NCBI GenBank assembly: GCA_031772625.1
Contig: CM062815.1
Location: 602,876,505 to 602,940,504, forward strand
Source: Pinus tabuliformis
Lineage: Eukaryota; Streptophyta; Pinopsida; Pinales; Pinaceae
DNA: 64,000 bases
Direction of reading: 5' to 3'
Part shown: one piece after another, positions 1 through 10,829 of the stretch
How the letters are laid out: each line of letters opens with the position of its first letter
Position numbering within the stretch: position 1 is the first letter of the stretch
The notes under the pieces: generated by a model
What the model saw: the letters and a program-made list of their open reading frames with translations, nothing else
Database searches by the model: none
What the model was told of the DNA's origin: nothing
Made by a program: the position numbers and the translations under genes

Positions 1-685
1 TGCAGCTGAGTGTGCAGAGGCCTAGGGTAGAAGTCTGCTATTGAGTGCGCAGGATAGTTAGAGTCTGTACTGGAGATCTAAACCATCAATAAAGAGAATT
101 ATTTTGGAAATATCAGTGTATGAGCTACTTTACTCCTGTTATGAATGTTTGTGGTTATTTTATGTTGAATACTGGATTTATGATTTAATGTTATATTGAT
201 GCTAGATTCTATGTGTTTTACTTTGTCATACGCATGCAAGTAAGAATATTTGTTTACATGAAAATAATCATAATGCATGTTGAAGTTAACCAATACTTAA
301 GCTAATTTGGGTAGACACATAATTAAGGGTAATTACAGAGGTGCGTAAGCTCTGAATTGAATATTTACGGTCTGCAAAGGATGATCGAAGACTTTCTCCA
401 GGGTTCCAAAGACGAATAAGAGAAGTAAATTGATAAGCCCTAAAGGGCTTATAGGTCTACGTGAAGGAAGGGTTAGCGTATACAAACAATATCACAAATA
501 TCTCAGGGTGTGGAAACTTCGTTCCTGCATCCCCCCATATTGCTTCGGGTGAGACTTCAGTTTGCGCTCCATAGATTGATGCCAAAAGGGACAGTAGTGT
601 AGGGATTTTCTTTGATAATTAACATTGAACCTGGGTCAGGGCCGATCAATCCAACACCTTTCTTTAAGACTGAAGTGTCCATACC
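1..685. other. Intergenic or decayed repeat, nothing recognised
   Basis: No reading frame here resembles a known family. The stretch just left of the fragment at 686-991 can be read on the minus strand as short broken pieces that may continue that fragment, but stops interrupt them. No repeat or RNA signal was seen. Confidence 0.5.
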
Positions 686-991
686 TCAATTTTTGAGAAA
701 TTTCCTCCATTGATCTCCTTCAATTCCTATGTTTTTGAACCATATTTCACCAACCCTAGGTAGCCTAGTTACTTCTGCCATGAAAGATTCTGTCACTACT
801 ATTTTCACATCTCCAATTTCTGCCTCAACTCCATCAAATGCTCTGGCAAAGGACTTTGTTACTTCTTTGTCATAGTCATTAATTTTTTCTACAAATTCCA
901 ACCATTGTGCTTGTTGTAACATTTGTCTGACTTGTGGATAACCCTCCATGAATTTCTTCCCATCCGACTTTGTCCTCATAATAACCCCCAT
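686..991 (-). pseudogene. Fragment of a plant repeat-encoded protein (gag-like or plant-mobile-domain-like)
   Basis: An open stretch of 101 codons with plausible protein composition. The middle reads FARAFDGVEAEIGDVKIVV, followed by a segment with EVTRLPRVGEIWFK, a pattern (aromatic-rich core, then Thr-x-Leu-Pro and Trp-Phe-Lys) that I associate with large repeat-encoded proteins of plants rather than with a metabolic gene. There is no catalytic motif. The frame ends at a stop and related sequence seems to continue leftward with stops. No LTR or primer site could be tied to it. It may be a chance ORF, but the composition argues against that. Function unknown. Confidence 0.35.
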
Positions 992-1678
992 GTTGGTGAA
1001 GTCTCAACCTGCATTTGCTAATTTTGTAAAGGTTATGGAGAAAAAATGGCTTCAGAAAATTGAGTATGGATGAGAGTAAAATCATCAATGGAAATGAGTG
1101 AAAAGGCTTTCGGGAAAACAAAGTATGAAATGAGGGCAAAATTATCAGGGTTTATGGAGTGGAGTATCTGTGCAATGATGAATGATGAATGGGCTTATGA
1201 CCAACTTCGTTGATAGGACATAATATTTATAATTAAATCTGAAGTTGAATAGTAATGATTACTTCAAATGGCGATAACAACATCCATTTTATTTCATAAT
1301 ATAATGTTTCTTACCTTTATTATTTAATCTAATATTTACATACCTTTAGATTTATAATTCTAATGCTTTCATTGACTTTTGCAGATTTTCCTTGGATTCC
1401 TTTAATTGCAAGCTTGATTATTTTATTATGCCAAGATCTTCAATTGTCCTAGTTAATTCCTGTCAATATTAGCTGTAGAATTTTGTTAAAGTTGTAGATT
1501 CTCAACAATTCCATATCTTATTATTTTGAAAATAAAAATAGGGTTACAAGGAAAATGGGATTAGAACAGTGTTTAAAAATAAAATCTAGGGCAAAAAGAG
1601 TACATGGTTTTCATCCTAAAGTTTCTATATAAAGATGCCAACAATGTTGGTTTTCATGTTTATACCATTTTATTATTT

Positions 1679-1679
<1 letters not shown>
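992..1679. other. AT-rich spacer, nothing recognised
   Basis: AT-rich sequence without long frames. The missing 3' LTR of TE-1 would be expected on this side, but I found no match to the LTR candidate at 5510-6516. Confidence 0.4.
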
Positions 1680-1713
<34 letters not shown>

Positions 1714-1714
1714 A

Positions 1715-1804
<90 letters not shown>

Positions 1805-1832
1805 TATATATAGATATAGATAGATATATATT
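1680..1832. repeat. Compound TG/TA microsatellite
   Basis: A short TA run, then about 12 TG units, then a long TA run, ending in TAGA interruptions. The reading frames through it (poly Tyr-Ile) are artefacts. It lies between the integrase tail of TE-1 and unknown sequence, and may mark or have helped cause loss of the TE-1 3' end. Confidence 0.95.
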
Positions 1833-1911
1833 TGTTGAGAACAAAAAACTTTGCGAGTCAAGTTGGAGATGAAGGGAAATCCTTCCTGACCACCTTCAAA
1901 TCAATATTGTC

Positions 1912-2057
1912 TTACAGATTTTTAACAAATTCTTCCCTTGTCAATGGTTTATGATAAATTCTCAATCGATGACCATTTACAAGGAAGGTCACTTTTTCTT
2001 CATCGATGGTTCTAATTCTGATTGCACCATTATCAAAGACAATTTCAATCTCATAAA
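1912..2057 (-). pseudogene. TE-1 integrase C-terminal tail
   Basis: Minus-strand translation gives IVFDNGAIRIRTIDEEKVTF followed by VNGHRLRIYHKPLTREEF and a stop. This is the usual end of gypsy integrases: a small beta-rich domain with Asn-Gly, ending in Val-Asn-Gly-His-Arg-Leu. The frame differs from that of the protease it abuts, so it cannot be translated as a fusion without a frameshift. No HHCC or DDE core remains. Confidence 0.75.
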
Positions 2058-2064
2058 GCCCAAG

Positions 2065-2747
2065 AGAATGTTGTAATCTAAAGGGAAATTGATAACCTCG
2101 ATGTCTACGTGGATAGTCTTGCTACCAAGAGTCACTGGACAGTTGCGGTACATGTCAATAGGCTAGGAGGAGTGTCTGTCCCAAGCACACAAAGTGATGG
2201 TGGAGGGGGACAACTCAGGTGACTTAAGTTGTTTCCAAACAGAAGTGGACATCACACAGGTGGATGCACCTTCGTCAATAATGCATCGGGAGATGATGGC
2301 ATTACGAACTCGGACTGGTATCTGGAAAACAACAGATGAAGGCAATGAGGGATGTTCTAATGTATCAATTGTGAAGAAAATCAAATGATCGTCAAAAGGA
2401 TCTACTACACCCAAAGCAGTTAGTAGAGCTTTCTTTTGAGATGGGCATGATTGGAGTACTTCCAGCGTCGACATGGTGGCAGGTGATTGCGCCAAGTCAT
2501 CTACTATATTGTATGTATGGGAATCTCGGTTAGAACCCATGTTACAGCATAATGGTCCCTTGGGGATCTTAGGAATTTCCTCAACTTTAGGTTGAAGGAC
2601 GTGTAGCAAACCATTTGGTGTCATACTAGGCTCGGCTGATTCTTTTATTTTAGACTCAGTGGCGGACGAAGAGGATGGCTTGTCATATTGGTGCGATCGA
2701 GCTTGTAGGTTGATATCAAAGGGGTTAACCTCATCAGAATTCATCAT
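2065..2747 (-). pseudogene. TE-1 retroviral-type aspartic protease with upstream linker
   Basis: The 194-codon open frame starts at 2747 with a Ser-rich linker and reaches the active-site region CIIDEGASTCVMSTSVW near residue 158. Asp-Glu-Gly stands in place of the usual Asp-Ser/Thr-Gly; I recall this variant as normal in one group of plant gypsy elements. A TAG follows (CAWDRHSS, stop), after which the same frame continues with flap and C-terminal protease sequence ending DYNILLG, where the sequence jumps to the integrase tail. The role in an intact element is cleavage of the Gag-Pol polyprotein. Dead here because of the stop and the deletion. Confidence 0.7.
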
Positions 2748-2760
2748 AAGGATCTGGTAG

Positions 2761-3099
2761 TCACCAGGACCAGAAGGTTGGGGGGATGGGCTGCTTGACC
2801 TTGCTAGGGTCGAGAAACAATAAATCCTTGCTGAGGGGAAGGATTTGTAAGCACTTACAGTTGAGATGGCGTAGGATTCTGAGATGATTGTTGACCTCTA
2901 GAAGCTGCTTCAGCTTCCCACATTTGTTGTATTTGCGGTAACAAAGGAAACTCATGTGTATAATGTCCATGTACACCACAACGTTCACAAGGCTTGTTCG
3001 TACAAATAATCTTTTTTTGCTTGGGTTGGTTGCCCTATTGCTAGTTGTTAGTGTTAGGATGGTTCCCTGGGGTTCACTAGGTTGATTACATTGATTACC
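2761..3099 (-). pseudogene. TE-1 gag zinc-knuckle region, degenerate
   Basis: In one minus frame near 2950-2998 the sequence reads NKPCERCGVHGHYTHEF, a CX2CX4HX4C zinc knuckle in which the last Cys has become Phe (TTT where TGT is expected). The knuckle normally lets nucleocapsid bind RNA. Downstream is Gln-rich coding sequence broken by frameshifts. The apparent open frame at 2761-2988 is in another frame and is probably a shadow. Confidence 0.55.
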
Positions 3100-4293
3100 C
3101 TAGTTACCCTTGTTACCATTCCCCTTATTTTTTTTCTTCAAATTTTGGGGATTGTTCGCACTCTGTTGTGTAAACACTTGACCCTGAGGGGGCAGTAGCT
3201 GCTGGGGCTGACTATGCATAGGAGGATGCAGAGCTAATTCTTGAGGGGATGGAGCGCTTGGTTGTGCATAAGGAGGAGAAACGGTTTGGTAGACAAGTTG
3301 GGGCCCTAAAAACATGTTGCTAGCAAGAGGGGCACAAGTGTTGGAGAAACTGGTTCCCCCTTGTGGATATCCATAACTTTTCTTAGTATATGGTGAAGGG
3401 TGTGAAATGGTTCCAACGATACCATCGGCGACTGAGATGCCCCCAGTGCATTCTAACTTCCAGGACGAGGGAGGTATGGAATGACGGTATAGACATAACT
3501 AGATTGTGCATAAGTCAGGTCATATCTCAGAGCAGTTTGGAGAGCTTCTTCCTCTTTCTGAGGAAAATGGGATGCACCATCTTTTCCGATGGGGGGTAAA
3601 AGGCTCCTCAGAAACCAATCTATGTAGACATAGTCTTTGAAGGGCGGGCTATGACATGTGTTCCTCCTTCTACGCCATTCTTGAACATGATCGGATAGGC
3701 GAGGTGTAGAGGACTGATGGAATGAGGTCAATAGATTCGTACCAATGTCGTACCGAAGAGGTAACTGGAAATATGAGAGGAACACTTTAGCAAGCGTCAT
3801 GAAAATGCAATGAGATGCGGTGGGCTGGCCTACATACCATTCTACAGTGTCTCCAATGAGTGTACGTTGGAACAGCTGAAGACGAATGGAGTCATTGGTA
3901 ATGGAGTTGGATGAACACCACATGTCGAAGGAATGGAAGTGGTTCATAGGGTCCTCTCCAAAATTACCCTCAAACTTTGGGATGTCTGAGGGAGGCTTAG
4001 TCGGCATAGCAGGCCAACTAGCATCGTGGTGTATGGGGTCATTTATCATCTGGCTAAAATCCGGGAGGCTTAACCCAACCATAAAAGGGATCATGGAGCC
4101 TTCCGGAATGGTTCCTAAGGCCATTCCGCTAGATGTGACCACCGGGGTAGAACCAAAGCCAACATCAAGTTGGGTTTCTACACTAGTTGTGGGTCTAGAC
4201 ATGGTGATGATATATAGTGAAGGAGGCTCAGAATCAGATGAGGAATTGGATGAACTAGGAGAAGATTCGGTATGGGGACTCGAGGGAATATGA
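3100..4293 (-). pseudogene. TE-1 gag
   Basis: The main open piece (start at 4202, 249 codons) contains the retrotransposon Gag core: an approach segment PSDIPKFEGNFGEDPMNHF, then a Trp-Tyr core (DTVEWYVGQP), then a segment with SYFQLPLRY and a helical end with Gln-Glu-Trp-Arg. A second piece at 3100-3315 is rich in Pro and Gln (a proline/glutamine linker) and ends in Lys/Asn repeats. A frame break separates the two. Gag forms the virus-like particle in the cytoplasm. The start at 4202 is the first Met in the conserved frame; sequence up to 4293 may also belong, since Ser-rich codons continue upstream. Confidence 0.7.
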
Positions 4294-5487
4294 ACTCGAA
4301 CCCTGCGAAGAGGAGTAATATTCCCAAGTGGAAGCTAGGAATGAAGGCCTAAGAGTCTCTGCGACAAATGCCTTGGTGGTGCAATGGTGGTAAGACACAC
4401 GTGACATGAAAATGGTGAAGTGAGATCAACAATACGCCTTTGTCTCGGTGAGGGGAGATAAATTTATTATGTTAAGTCTTGGCTTGGTGGTGTAAACCAA
4501 ACGCCCTTCTCTTAAGGTGTGCTTGTGTGTGAAAATGTGTTTATTGATTAAGCCCAGATCGTGTTTGAAAAAGGAAAAAATCTTGCTGAAAATAAACTGA
4601 AATTAACAACAAAAATGAACAACAAAACAATTAACTAAACCCCACCCAAACTGGGTTTGCAAACACTGTGCTGGTTGGTGGCAAAATCGACTGAAAAAAC
4701 GCTAAAAAGGTCAAGATATCTAAGTGTGAGTGTGACTAGGATCAAATGACACTTGGCTGCTGGAAAGTGGTGCAACTACAACAAAAAACCAGAAAGGAAG
4801 ATCGCTACAGAAAGATAGGGAGATGGGTGTAAATCCTACATGGACCGATGGGACCCGAAGGCCAATGACCAAACAAGGCTTAATATGAAACTATGGATGG
4901 AAACAACCTATCTTTAAAGATATGAAATAAAAGGGTACAAATATGGAAAATATGGCTAAAAGCACTGTAGAAACTCAAACTTTTTACTAAGCTAAACTCC
5001 TCCTATAAAGGCGAAAGCATATTAGAAGCCCTAAGGGGATAAATTCCACTTCAACAAGTAAATCAGAGTACGTCAAGTCAAGAGGCATGAGACAGAGGTC
5101 AAACAACCCAATAGATAGGTCTTGGCAAAACCCAGAAACAGATCCGATAAAAACCCGGAAACCCTAAAATCACAGGTACTGTCCTATTTTCAGGGGGGGT
5201 CACACTTTTGGGGCTGAAAGGTGCACTATAGACTCTAGATCGCACTTTTTGGGCTAAAAAGTGTGATTTATGCTCCTTGATTCCTGGTCAGCAAATCTCG
5301 GGAAAAATTGTCGTCTCTGTCACGGCTGGCTCCTGTGACCTGCGAAAAAGACCAAAAAACTTGTGGAAGTAAGAAATTTGACAGATCTAGGGTTAAAAAG
5401 CTAGAAAGCAACATTAAGAGATTGAAAAGAAGAAACCCTACGCTGAAAACTGAAAGTCACCCAGGTTTCTGGATGCAAAGTAAAAAA
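4294..5487 (-). other. TE-1 leader between primer site and gag
   Basis: About 1.2 kb without a convincing frame, in the place where gypsy elements carry their 5' untranslated leader. The short plus-strand frame at 5308-5514 is probably chance. Confidence 0.5.
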
Positions 5488-5502
5488 CCAATGGAGTCGC
5501 CA
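5488..5502 (-). promoter_or_regulatory. TE-1 primer-binding-like site
   Basis: On the minus strand TGGCGACTCCATTGG, seven bases after the presumed LTR end. TGGCGACTCC-type sites follow the 5' LTR in many plant gypsy elements. I did not assign the tRNA. Confidence 0.5.
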
Positions 5503-5509
5503 ATTTTGT

Positions 5510-6516
5510 TGTAGTGTTTTCTTCTCAAAGATGTACGAAAATAACCTCATTTAAGACTGTGGATGACAAATAGTCTCAAAAATATAAATGGCTACTAAAC
5601 ATTGTAGATTTGTAACAACTGATAGAAACAAAACCTGCCAAAGTCTTGATCTATGCGACAATCATAGTTAAAGAGCAAAACGAAACAGTAATAACTCTAA
5701 TCATCCAATGGAAACTAGATATACAAAGAATAGATTTATTATAATACCCGTGAAGGGAAAAAATAAATGTTATGAGTCCCCCTCTATGGGATGGGTTCTT
5801 GGCTATCCTCAAACATCTTCAGCTTGTTGATAGAGTCTCTCTCCTCTATAATGTGTAAACCCAACAAATAAAATATTTGAGCTCAATGGGAACTCAAATG
5901 GAAGAAAAGTGTTGTGCGACAATGAAAATAATTAGAGTTACAACAGTGAGTGCAACAATGAAAATAATTAAAAGTCAAAAATGAATGAAAAACCCTTCTA
6001 TTTATAACAAAATATTGAGTTATCCTCAAATAATGAGCAATAATAAAATATTATTAATCTCATTCTTGGAATAACCACTTGTAATATTTTATTATATTTG
6101 GTTAGGAGGGAAAAAGTATTTAAACTTTTATTTAAAAATAATAAATAAATAAATGATTTATTTATCATCTCAAGAAATTGGTTAAGGAATAATAAAAAAA
6201 TAATGATTTATTTAATTATTCTTGAGGGATTTAGTCAAATTTGACAAAGAATAATAATTAATTAGTGATTAATTAATTATTCTTAGAGAAAAATAAGATA
6301 ATTAATAATTTATTGATTTTCCATAAGTGGGTCAAATATTACAAGGAATATTAATTAATTAATGGCTTAATTAATTATTCCTAGAAGCAAATCAAATAAA
6401 GAGTGATTTATTTAATTATTCTTCACGGGTTTAATTATAAATTACTTAACAAAGGTGGTTTATTAAGTAATTTCTCACAGTGAAAGCAATTTTACTATGG
6501 TAAAATTGGCTTTACA
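5510..6516 (-). repeat. TE-1 candidate 5' LTR
   Basis: Starts TGTAGTG next to the primer site and could end ...GGCTTTACA, giving TG...CA ends and about 1 kb. It is strongly AT-rich and holds several imperfect repeats of the type TTAATTAATTATTC between 6150 and 6430. With no partner LTR in the window the outer end is a guess. Confidence 0.4.
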
Positions 6517-7333
6517 TGGTGTACTTCAATCCATCCAGTAAATTAGGCTAGATGATCAATTTTTTGGTGATAACATGCAACCAGTATTCAATGTGGTTTT
6601 CCTTCAACCATACTTTCCAGCATTGTTGGACACATCAAACATTACAGAACAACTCACACCAATAGAGCTAAACCCAAACTATATGGAACATGCCACAACT
6701 AATCAGATCATGGACTTGTAGATCGAGAACAATCACTAGCAGCATATCCAATTGTATCGTGTTGTCAAAGCTGGCCAACTATTGCACTAAGGAAATTGGC
6801 TCACCAGGGACCATCTTGAGCAGAAGTTTCCCCATCTCATGGAGGCGCTCAACATAGTGGGGACCATTGCATCCTAGGGGGGGAAGAATGATCTAGGTGG
6901 ATACTGGTGGCGGTCCACATATTCCACTTGGACCCACACTGTTGTTTCTTTTCATTTTTCTTAATTGTAGCACAATTTACTATTTTTGGCATATTTTTGG
7001 GTCCTAAACTTCCGAAGCTGCTTCGAGGGACTACAAGATGATTTTAGGGAAAAAAAGAGATTTGAAAAGTTCCAAACCAATCAACTAATTTGTTTTTTAC
7101 CTCCTCTTTCAGATATTCAAAACAAGCTATTATGATATCCAAACGAAGATCGTATGCCAAAGTTACGACCCCGGGAAGTTGACATTCCAACGTACCCCAA
7201 CGGGGCCCATAAGCTTTTGGTGCTTCATCTCCTAAGGTTATATTTTTAGATGTTTAGGGTTTCTCATTGTTTCTAAATCATAAAAATGCTATTGAGCCTC
7301 ATTGTAACATAGTTCAAAGGCATGTAGATGCCA
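6517..7333 (+). other. Decayed LTR-element remnant that hosts TE-2
   Basis: Around 6740-6870 the plus strand reads in pieces like a pol or accessory tail (for example TRDHLEQKFPHLMEALNIVG between stops), followed at 6879-6895 by a G/A-rich run that resembles a polypurine tract and then LTR-like sequence. The sequence resumes after TE-2 at 15734. The assignment is tentative. Confidence 0.3.
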
Positions 7334-7338
7334 CATCT
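7334..7338. repeat. TE-2 target-site duplication, left copy
   Basis: CATCT immediately before the 5' LTR; the same five bases follow the 3' LTR at 15729-15733. Confidence 0.9.
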
Positions 7339-7797
7339 TGTTGGGTGTGTGTTATATTCTTTCCACGACTACCTTACGCATAGGGGGGTCATAGGGGGGG
7401 TGGTAACCCCTGCATGGGGTCCAGAGAAACCACCCGAGAAATTTATTTTGGACCCTATATTAGGTGAGCGGACCTACCTATGGTTTTGTGCATGGATTTC
7501 ACACATGGTTTTGGGCATGATGGGTTTTTGTCCATGTTATTTTCTAGATTTGATTAAGGGAACTATGGTTATGTTATAATCTAGGGTTAATGGATTAGCT
7601 TTTATGGATGCTTCGGCATGTATATATATATTGTAACATTGAAAGGAATATAATGAAAAATCAATTTGGTAGTCCCGTTTTAGGATCCAGCGGAAAATAT
7701 CTGTGTATATTTGTTTTATATTTTATGCTCTCACCATTGTTTATTTTATTTTTAGAATTTGTATGAAGGTAATTTATGTATGGGTTTAAAACCTACA
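7339..7797 (+). repeat. TE-2 5' LTR
   Basis: 459 bp, from TGTTGGG to ACCTACA. It matches the LTR at 15226-15728 throughout, but lacks about 44 bp of a GC-rich segment present in the right copy. The short frame at 7328-7579 is inside the LTR and not a gene. Confidence 0.92.
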
Positions 7798-7919
7798 TTT
7801 CCTATAAGAGTTGTTTTGGCTTCAAGGGAATGCCTTTGCTACTGAGGGGTTTTGCTTGGGCCTGTGGTAAACCCTGTTTAGTGGGAGATCTGTGGGATCG
7901 ATTCTTGTGGTGAACGAAG

Positions 7920-8660
7920 ATGGCAAGCAGTGGAAAGATAGAGATTGAGAAATTTAATGGTCAGAGTTTTGAGTTGTGGAAAATCAAGATGGAGGATGTG
8001 CTGGTGGATAATGATCAATGGATCGTGGTAGATCCGGGTACTAAACCAATGACAATGTCAGCTGAAGATTGGGTGAAGTTGGATCGGAAAGAAAAGAGCA
8101 TAATATGATTGTGTGCCTCAGATTCAATATTGTTGAATGTATCAGGAGAAGCTTCGGCGAAGGCTTTGTGGGACAAGTTAGGGACTTTGTACCAATCTAA
8201 CTCTCTGGTGAATAAATTGTTCCTACGGAAAAAGATGTATAACCTGAGGATGAAAGATGGAGACTTGGTGACAGAGCATCTGAACGCCTTTAATACTATG
8301 GTAAGCCATTTTTTATTTGTTGATATAAAAATATTAGATGATAACAAGTGCATCATTTTATTTTGTTCTCTATGAGATTCGTGGGATGGTATGGTTGTTG
8401 CAATAGGTAGCAATGTGACTGCCTTACAGTTTGATGAAATAGTCTCATCCTTGCTGTTAGAGGAGATGAGACGGAAAGATATGGAGGGCTAGAATGGTGA
8501 TGCCTTTTTTGTACGAGGACGGTCCCAGAACAAAAACAAAAATAACACCTCAAGTGGGGGATCTAAATCTAGAGGCGGATCTAAATCTCCAGGAAAACCT
8601 GTAAAGGTGTGTTCGAAATATGGAAAGGAGGAGCACTTCAAAAGGGACTATAAATATAAA
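7920..8660 (+). pseudogene. TE-2 gag
   Basis: The start at 7920 gives IEKFNGQSFELWKIKMEDVL, the usual beginning of copia Gag (Phe-Asn-Gly, then Trp-Lys). The frame continues through two stops as the helical Gag core (KALWDKLGTLYQ, then NLRMKDGDLVTEHLNAFN). A zinc knuckle is recognisable at about 8607-8655, but the second and last Cys are Tyr (CSKYGKEEHFKRDY). Premature stops lie near 8106 and 8373. Particle assembly and RNA binding would be its role in an intact element. Confidence 0.85.
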
Positions 8661-9115
8661 GCTCCTGAGAAAGGAAACAGATCTGATGATTCTCCTTCTA
8701 TAGAGGTGAAAACTACCTCAGATGAAGGTGGGGATGTTTACTTGGCTTCTTCTTCAAGTACACATGTATATCATGAGGCATGGTTGATTGACTTAGGTGC
8801 ATCCTTTCACTTCACTCCCCCTTGAGGGTGGTTCTGCGAGTATGAGAAATATGATGGTGGTGCTGTCTTCTTAGGGGATGAAAGGAAGGCTAGAATCATC
8901 GATTGCAGAAAAGACAAGTTGAAGTTGCAAGGTGGAAGGATTAGAACACTTCTGGGTGTTTTGCATATTCCTGCATTGCGCAGAAATCCGAGTTCTGTAA
9001 GCAAGTTGGATGATGCAGGTGTAAAAATAGTCTTCGAGAAAAATACCTACAAGATGGTTTGGGGAGCACTGGTATTGATATGTGGAGTTCAGATTGGAAC
9101 TCTCTATAAGATTTA
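8661..9115 (+). pseudogene. TE-2 aspartic protease
   Basis: The active-site segment reads WLIDLGASFHFTP; copia proteases normally have Trp-x-x-Asp-Ser-Gly-Ala, so the catalytic Ser is Leu here. A TGA follows at once. The remainder (LGVLHIPALRRNPSSVSKLD) matches the C-terminal part that precedes the integrase. Inactive. Confidence 0.8.
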
Positions 9116-9148
9116 GAGTAACCCTGTTATTATGGGTGCAACAGTTTT

Positions 9149-9988
9149 GTGGTTTCTGAAAGTGGAGGAGAAAGTCTAGTGGTCTCTACAGAAAAGACCA
9201 TGCTATGGAATCAAAGGCTTGGAAATATTAGAGATAAGGGCCTTCAAATACTTCATGGTAATGGTATGGTAGATGGTATGTCTAATTTTTCTTTGGATTT
9301 TGATTTCTGTGAACATTGTGTATATGGGAAGCAAAATCAGGTGAGTTTCCCCTCTGGTGCTAAGAGGGTGAAACAAATATTAGAGCTTGTGCATAGTGAT
9401 GTGTTTGGACCTGTGTTGGTTCCATCATTGTGTAATTCTGTGTACTATGTATCATTTATATATGAATTCTCAAGGAATACATGGATATATTTCCTCAGGA
9501 AGAAATCTGAAGTCTTTGACATGTTTAAGGAATTTAAGCCTCTCGTGGAAAACCAGATAGAGAAGAAGATAAAGGCGATGAGGACAAATAATGGTGGAGA
9601 ATTTTGCAAGAAGGATTTTGAAGAGTTCTATAAGAAGTGTGGTATAGCACAAAAAAATACTACTCCATACACACCTCTAGAAAATGAAGTTGCAGAAAGA
9701 ATGAATAGGACATTGATGGAAAAGGCAAGAAGCATGCTCTGTGGTGTCGGGTTAGGACAAGAATTCTGGGCAAAGGTGGTGGAGACTGTATGCGATTTGG
9801 TCAATAGATTACCTTCATTAGCGTTGGAAGATAAGACTCCACAAGAGGTATGGACTAGTAATAAACCTTCTCTTTCACATCTAAGGGTATTTGGATGTGA
9901 TGCATACGTACATGTTCCAAAGGAAAAAAGAACAAAGTTGGATAGTAATATGAAAGGTGCATCTTTATTGGGTATAAGGATGTTTTAA
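9149..9988 (+). pseudogene. TE-2 integrase
   Basis: 279 open codons. The N-terminal zinc-binding segment reads WNQRLGNIRDKGL with CEHCVYGKQ: both expected His are Asn, the two Cys remain. In the core, the first Asp is kept (ELVHSDVFGP), the second is lost (RTNNGGEF where Asp-Asn-Gly-Gly is usual) and the Glu is kept (NEVAERMNRTLMEKARSML). The C-terminal part HLRVFGCDAYVHVPKEKR is typical. After 9988 the frame is lost and continues in another. Integration activity is not possible with these changes. Confidence 0.9.
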
Positions 9989-9999
9989 AAGGTTATAAG

Positions 10000-10503
10000 C
10001 TTTGGAACACAGAAACAAGGAAGGTTGTGTACAATTGTGATGTGGTGTTTAGAGAGGTGAAAGATGCTATTAAAAATGATGTCCTACAAAAGGAACTCAA
10101 GAAGATAGAGTTTGAGTTAAAGGAGGAAGAATCATACTCTACAACAGAAGAGGAACCATAAGATGAAGAGCCACAATCTCCAGTTGTGAGAAGATCGATT
10201 CGACAAAGAAGGCAGCTAGAAAGGTATCATCCATCTACTTTTTGTTCAAATTTTGCTTTATCTATTATTGATGATGATCCCATAACAGTGAGGGAAGTAG
10301 TAGATTTAGAAGATGGTAAACTCTGGAAAGGGGCCATGGTTGATGAAATGACATCTTTGCACAAAAATGAGGCTTGGGATCTAGTGGAGTTGCTAGCTAT
10401 AAGGAACTCATTAGCAATAGATGGGTGTTTAAGAAGAAGATGAATGCAGAAGGAAAGGTGGAGAAATACAAAGATCGGTTGGTAGCAGAAGGTTATTCTG
10501 AGG
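10000..10503 (+). pseudogene. TE-2 reverse transcriptase, first part
   Basis: After a linker with Glu-rich sequence the segment KLWKGAMVDEMTSLHKNEAW (10318-10377) marks the start of the copia RT. It continues after a frameshift as KVEKYKDRLVAEGYSE and is cut at 10503 by TE-3. The reading frame resumes in phase at 13840. Confidence 0.88.
10499..10503. repeat. TE-3 target-site duplication, left copy
   Basis: TGAGG before TE-3; the right copy at 13835-13839 is CGAGG, differing by one C/T transition. Confidence 0.8.
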
Positions 10504-10815
10504 TGTTAGGTCCCTATACTACTAGTGTAGCCCCTTATTGTTATTACTAGTGCCCATGTAGTCTCCATATTGTTATTATTGTGCCCCATAGAAGCCCACT
10601 ATTGTTATTATTGTGCCCTTGCATTATTATTGTTATGTCGACTCTGATTATATTATGACCCCTTATACTCCTATATATAGAAAGGAGGTCTTGTCATTTG
10701 TATCATCTAATAATTGTTCATTTGTGTAATGTAAAGGACGTTGCCCCCTTGAAGAGGCTTATTTCTAAGGTGTTCATCTATCTTTTCTATCTTTTTGTGA
10801 GCTAGTTTCATAACA
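10504..10815 (+). repeat. TE-3 5' LTR
   Basis: 312 bp, TGTTAGG to CATAACA. It contains many short TATTGTTATTATTGTG-like units and a TATATATAG box around 10672-10680 that could be the promoter. It lacks about 24 bp present in the right LTR. Confidence 0.92.
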
Positions 10816-10817
10816 TT

Positions 10818-10829
10818 TGGTATCAGAGC
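10818..10829 (+). promoter_or_regulatory. TE-3 primer-binding site
   Basis: TGGTATCAGAGC two bases after the LTR, complementary to the 3' end of plant initiator methionine tRNA as in most plant LTR elements. Confidence 0.9.

Larger units (their letters stand above)
1912..6516 (-). mobile_element. TE-1: internally deleted Ty3/gypsy retrotransposon
   Basis: Read from the right: candidate 5' LTR (about 5510-6516), primer-binding-like site (5488-5502), leader, gag, degenerate zinc knuckle, aspartic protease, then directly the C-terminal tail of integrase. RT, RNase H and the integrase catalytic core are absent. The 3' LTR was not found; the tail is followed by unrelated sequence and a microsatellite. 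The element is therefore non-autonomous and truncated. The protease and integrase-tail signatures support gypsy; the sub-lineage is not certain. Confidence 0.75.

Noticed and set aside
1604..1861. Frames of repeated Tyr-Ile across the TA microsatellite
   Set aside because: Artefact of translating (TA)n in several frames.
3886..4293. Plus-strand 135-codon frame
   Set aside because: Opposite strand of the TE-1 gag core.
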